Assembly (NCBI GenBank): GCA_947483455.1
Contig: CANKNK010000005.1
Coordinates: 1-16,843 of the forward strand
Reading direction: 5' to 3'
DNA length: 16,843 bases
Source: Comamonadaceae bacterium
GTDB lineage: Bacteria; Pseudomonadota; Gammaproteobacteria; Burkholderiales; Burkholderiaceae_C
The position numbers and the translations under genes are program-made. Position 1 is the stretch's first letter; every line of letters starts with the position of its first letter. The notes beneath the pieces are model-generated. The model did not search any database. It had not been told where the DNA came from and saw only the letters and a program-made list of their open reading frames with translations. Positions 13,409 through 16,843 of the stretch are shown here, one piece after another.

Positions 13409-16400
13409 ATGAATACGATTCGTCACGCAACGCTCACCCTCCTAGCGTCCACGGCTCTTTCTGCGTTCCATGGCCTGGCGCAAGCCCAGACGCCGACGCC
13501 ACCGGGCAGTCCGTCGCAGCCCGAGCTCCCGGCGGCATCGGGCGGTACTGCGGTGCAACAAATTCAGGCGGTGACGGTTACTGGTTCGCGGATTGCCCGG
13601 CTCCAGGAAGCGCTTCCAGTTTCTGTCGTCGACGCTTCCCAGATCGAAGCTGTCGGCAGCGTGTCAGGGGACGATCTGTTCCGGTCGCTGCCGCAGGCTG
13701 GGGATGTGAACTTCCAAGAAGCCCGCACGGCGGGCAATTTGAACGATGCGCGCGGCGACAATGCTTCGATCAATCTGCGTGGTGTTGGCACTGGTAATAC
13801 GCTAGTGCTGGTCAATGGCCGACGTCTGATCTTGACACCGGGAACGCAGACAGAGAACTTTGTTCCTGTGCAAACCGCCAACACGAATTCGCTTCCGATT
13901 GGGGCGGTCAATAGAGTGGAGGTGCTTCGCGACGGCGCCGCCGCACTATACGGCTCGGATGCGGTAGCCGGTGTCGTCAACGTGCTTACGGACGCCGACT
14001 TCAAGGGTGTCAAGCTGCAAGCCCGTAAAGGCCAAGCCAATGGCACGGACGAATCCAACCTTTCCATCAAGGCCGGCATGGATACCAGCGACGGCGGCAA
14101 TGTGCAGATGTTTATCAGTTCCACCAAGCGCTCCGCCTTGCTGGCCCGCGACCGCACTTTCTCTGCCAGCGAGAACAAAGTGCCGTTATTGGCGGGTACT
14201 GACTGGGCGGCTGACACCAGTTTCGATAGTCGCTCGACCAGTTCGCCCTGGGGCAACTTCACGGCGGTGACCCCAGCGGGGGCGACGGTACTGGTGCGTC
14301 AGGGCACGACAGCCCTGACAACGACGGGCGTCTTCCACGTAGAACCCACTAGCAACACCACCGCGGGTTGCTCGAGTACTCTCTACAGTAGCGGCACGCT
14401 GTGCTTGCGCACAGGCGGACTCACAAGCTCTACCGACCCGGCCCAGCGCGCCCTGCGCTACGACGAGAATCCCGATCGTTCGATTCGTGGCGGGCTCGAC
14501 CGACTCAATGCTTTCACGAGTTTCCGTCAGCCTTTGGGTGATAACGAGCTGTTCGGCGAGGCCAGTGTGTATCAGGCCAAGCTCGAGGGTATGCGTGAGC
14601 AGTCGGCGCCGATCTCGAGCGCGGTGATTACGATTCCGGCTTCCAACTACTGGAACCCGTTTGGGCCGAGTACCAGCCCCAATCGCCTGGCCAACCTGAC
14701 CGGCGTGCCCAATGAAGGCCTGCCGATCCGGATCACCAACTACCGCCCAGTCGATACCGACCCCCGCACCTTTACGGTCTCGGACACCATGGGTCGCGGG
14801 CTGTTGGGCATGCGCGGAGATATCGGTAAGTTCGCGTGGGAAAGCGCCCTGTCCTACGCCAGCGCCCGCACCGATGACAACACCCACAACGCCATTAGCA
14901 ACACCTTGTTTCAGAAACAGCTGGGGCTCAATACCGTCAATGCCTACAACCCTTTCAATGGCGGGACGCAAGGCAACTACTCTATCGGGGACGGCACGCC
15001 CAACCCGTTTTCTGCGATCTCACCCTTCCTCGTGGATGTGCACCGCATCAGCACCACCAGCCTGACCACCTGGGATGGCCGCTTCACTACGCCGGAGATC
15101 TTCCGCCTGGAAAGCGGTAGTGTTGGCTTGGCTGCAGGTGTCGAATGGCGCCGGGAAACCTACCAAGATGACCGTGACAGTCGCCTGGACGGCACCATCA
15201 AATACACCGATTCGGTCACCGGTCGCGCCTACGACACCGACATCATGGGTGCCAGCGCATCGCCCGACGTCAGCGCCAGCCGTTCAGTAGTCGGCGCCTA
15301 CTGGGAACTTGCCGTGCCCCTGGTGAACCCTGAAATGGGCATCCCGGCCATACGCGCGTTCGATCTGCAGATCGCCGCTAGAGCCGAAAACTATTCCGAC
15401 TTCGGCGGCGTTACCAAGCCCAAGGTGGCTGCACTATGGGAAGTAATGAGCGGCGTTCGCATGCGCGGTTCGTGGTCGGAGAGCTTCCGCGCACCCAATT
15501 TGCCGCAGTTCTACAGCGACGGTACATCGGTCTCGAATACGCGTACGGATTGGGCGTCCTGCCGCTTGAACGCAAGCACCTGCTCGGGAGCGTCAACCCT
15601 AGAAGTACGCGCTGGCAACAATGGATTGCAACCGGAGAATTCGGAGACCAATTCGGTCGGCGTGGCCCTGCAACCCTACAAGTGGCTGGGTGCGACTTTC
15701 GACTCTTGGAAAATCAAGTCGACAGGCGTGATCGGCATCCTCGGCGGCCAGAACCAGCTGATCTATGACTACTACCTGCGCCTTGCCGGCAGCTCCAACC
15801 CGAACGTGGTGCGGCTGGCCCCGGTTGGAACCCAAACCGTTGGAGCCTTAGATCGCGTCAACGACAATTACTTTAATTTGGGTCCGCGCACCATCGAGGG
15901 CTGGGATGCGTCCCTCGCGATGGACAGTGGCAGCACCGAACACGGGCGCTTCCGCCTGAACGCGAGTGTGGCCAAGCTGGACAAGTTCTACCAGTCACCG
16001 TCGGACATACAGCAGAAGCTGATGGACGCCAATGCTGCTGGCAAGCTCGGTACCGGCGTAACCATAACCCAAGCCGGTGACCTGGTCGGGCAAGATGCGA
16101 ACCCGCGCTGGCGTTGGGGAGCCAACCTGACCTGGGACAAGGGCTCAGTGACCATGGGCGTTAGCATGAACACCGTCGGCTCCTACTTCGATACTGGCGC
16201 GGCCCTGGTTAACGGCAATCCCTACGAAGTGCCGAGCTGGACGACGACCAACGCATTTGCCCAGTTGCGCAGCCCCAAGGATGGCAGCTGGCTCAGCGAA
16301 GCCGAATTCCGCATCGGTGCGCGCAATCTGTTCGACAAGGCACCCCCAGTCACGACCGCAAACTATGGCTTTAACGGTGCCTTGCATGATGCGATTGGCC

Positions 16401-16435
16401 GCTTTGTGTACGTCCAAATCTCGCGCGCCCTATAA
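13409..16435 (+). CDS. TonB-dependent outer-membrane receptor
   Basis: A 1008-residue protein of the TonB-dependent receptor family, which imports large or scarce substrates through the outer membrane using TonB-ExbB-ExbD energy. A signal peptide (ATLTLLASTALSAFHGLAQA) is followed by a proline-rich linker and a TonB-box-like IQAVTVTGSR (52-61). The plug domain has NASINLRGVGTGNTLVLVNG and VNRVEVLRDGAAALYGSDA, typical motifs. The remainder is a long beta-barrel region rich in aromatic strand ends, with SWSESFRAPNLPQFY characteristic of the C-terminal third. The chain ends YVQISRAL, not the more usual terminal aromatic residue. ATG 13409 gives the signal peptide directly; the frame is open 63 bases further upstream but that part is basic and unlike a leader. 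Its place opposite the PGA operon suggests uptake of a gamma-glutamyl polymer or peptide, which is an inference. Confidence 0.92.
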   Translation: MNTIRHATLTLLASTALSAFHGLAQAQTPTPPGSPSQPELPAASGGTAVQQIQAVTVTGSRIARLQEALPVSVVDASQIEAVGSVSGDDLFRSLPQAGDVNFQEARTAGNLNDARGDNASINLRGVGTGNTLVLVNGRRLILTPGTQTENFVPVQTANTNSLPIGAVNRVEVLRDGAAALYGSDAVAGVVNVLTDADFKGVKLQARKGQANGTDESNLSIKAGMDTSDGGNVQMFISSTKRSALLARDRTFSASENKVPLLAGTDWAADTSFDSRSTSSPWGNFTAVTPAGATVLVRQGTTALTTTGVFHVEPTSNTTAGCSSTLYSSGTLCLRTGGLTSSTDPAQRALRYDENPDRSIRGGLDRLNAFTSFRQPLGDNELFGEASVYQAKLEGMREQSAPISSAVITIPASNYWNPFGPSTSPNRLANLTGVPNEGLPIRITNYRPVDTDPRTFTVSDTMGRGLLGMRGDIGKFAWESALSYASARTDDNTHNAISNTLFQKQLGLNTVNAYNPFNGGTQGNYSIGDGTPNPFSAISPFLVDVHRISTTSLTTWDGRFTTPEIFRLESGSVGLAAGVEWRRETYQDDRDSRLDGTIKYTDSVTGRAYDTDIMGASASPDVSASRSVVGAYWELAVPLVNPEMGIPAIRAFDLQIAARAENYSDFGGVTKPKVAALWEVMSGVRMRGSWSESFRAPNLPQFYSDGTSVSNTRTDWASCRLNASTCSGASTLEVRAGNNGLQPENSETNSVGVALQPYKWLGATFDSWKIKSTGVIGILGGQNQLIYDYYLRLAGSSNPNVVRLAPVGTQTVGALDRVNDNYFNLGPRTIEGWDASLAMDSGSTEHGRFRLNASVAKLDKFYQSPSDIQQKLMDANAAGKLGTGVTITQAGDLVGQDANPRWRWGANLTWDKGSVTMGVSMNTVGSYFDTGAALVNGNPYEVPSWTTTNAFAQLRSPKDGSWLSEAEFRIGARNLFDKAPPVTTANYGFNGALHDAIGRFVYVQISRAL

Positions 16436-16843
16436 TTTTTTGACGCGCCCAAATAACCGGCTTATGGCTCAATAAAATCCGGCGGCAGAAAAGGCGAGGC
16501 GCTACAGCCAGGATGGTCAAAAAAATCTGAGGCCGTACAACGGGAGGCCGCGAACATGAATGGCGCTGTGGCGCAGCGCCCTGCCCTGTTTTCAGGAAGT
16601 ACATGGTCGCGAAGCTGCCAATGGCTGCTAGTGCGTTGCAGGGAATTGTTAAGTCGCGGCATCGGCGCAATAATGCATTGAGCGGCCCGCAAGACTGGGT
16701 GTGTGACGCGGTGCTGGTGGTGGTACTGGCGTAAATCAAGGATCTGACAGGGGTAGGCGTTATTGGTTGCTATATTGGCGCCACTCATATCCGTAGAGTC
16801 CTTCTATGGCGACTGAGCAATAAGGCTGGGAGTGCTCGTTGAA
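16436..16843. other. Region without a convincing gene downstream of the receptor
   Basis: These 408 bases contain only short or poorly supported frames on either strand. A T-run follows the receptor stop (ATAATTTTTTG) but no hairpin precedes it. One compact hairpin is present at 16562-16580. The minus strand includes a stretch that reads NNSLQRT, a translation I associate from memory with dispersed repeats in environmental bacterial genomes. No tRNA or other RNA gene is recognised. Confidence 0.5.
16562..16580. repeat. Perfect 7-base-pair hairpin
   Basis: GGCGCTG (16562-16568) and CAGCGCC (16574-16580) are perfectly complementary around the 5-base loop TGGCG. No T-run follows on either strand, so a REP-like or stabilising hairpin is more likely than a standard terminator. 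It is 127 bases past the receptor stop codon. Confidence 0.45.

Noticed and set aside
16436..16480. Rho-independent terminator after the receptor gene
   Set aside because: The T-run is present, but the flanking GCGCCC copies are direct repeats, not inverted, so no stem forms before it.
16540..16660. Integron attC-like site on the minus strand (ACTTAAC followed by AATTCCCTGCAACG)
   Set aside because: The left part fits RYYYAAC, but I found no matching GTTRRRY end nor paired inner sites at the right distance, and no integrase or cassette gene is present.
16462..16788. 108-codon minus-strand frame after the receptor
   Set aside because: It has no binding site, no recognisable domain, and a composition rich in Cys, His and Arg, as in non-coding frames. 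It runs through the hairpin and the repeat-like segment.

Overview
The window is GC-rich proteobacterial DNA. A D-amino acid dehydrogenase of the DadA type, a TonB-dependent receptor and the remains of an IS3-family element fit a Gram-negative environmental bacterium, perhaps a betaproteobacterium (Burkholderiales). That placement is an impression from protein style, not a demonstrated assignment.

Layout. Positions 1-149 are the end of an IS3-family insertion sequence, with the start of its OrfA on the minus strand. It abuts the surviving C-terminal DNA-binding domain of an OmpR/PhoB-type regulator (150-473), whose N-terminus is missing. dadA follows on the minus strand (516-1745), with its own promoter candidate. 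From about 13203 down to 1928, eleven genes lie head to tail on the minus strand and look like one long operon of about 11.3 kb. In order of transcription they are: secreted gamma-glutamyltransferase (GGT); periplasmic DUF6305-like protein; TRAP-type large permease; 49-residue membrane peptide; membrane-anchored M14/aspartoacylase-like hydrolase; lipoprotein GGT; lipoprotein M14/aspartoacylase-like hydrolase; 179-residue unknown protein; pgsB; pgsC; pgsW. A large TonB-dependent receptor (13409-16435) is divergently transcribed across an AT-rich shared promoter region. The last 408 bases hold no convincing gene.

How the genes may work together. PgsB and PgsC are the core of poly-gamma-glutamate (PGA) synthesis, and PgsW is the partner found in PGA systems that lack PgsA/CapA. 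Around this core are four predicted cell-envelope enzymes able in principle to cut gamma-glutamyl or N-acyl-amino-acid bonds, an inner-membrane carrier of unusual composition, and an outer-membrane receptor. dadA next door could oxidise D-amino acids. The simplest reading is a combined system for making, remodelling and recovering a gamma-glutamyl polymer or related peptides. The substrate and the balance between synthesis and consumption cannot be decided from sequence.

The features most worth following are the lipoprotein GGT with altered donor-site residues, the TRAP-like permease without recognisable DctP/DctQ but with a coupled 49-residue peptide and a DUF6305-like protein, the paired M14 hydrolases, and the unknown protein whose stop codon overlaps the pgsB start.
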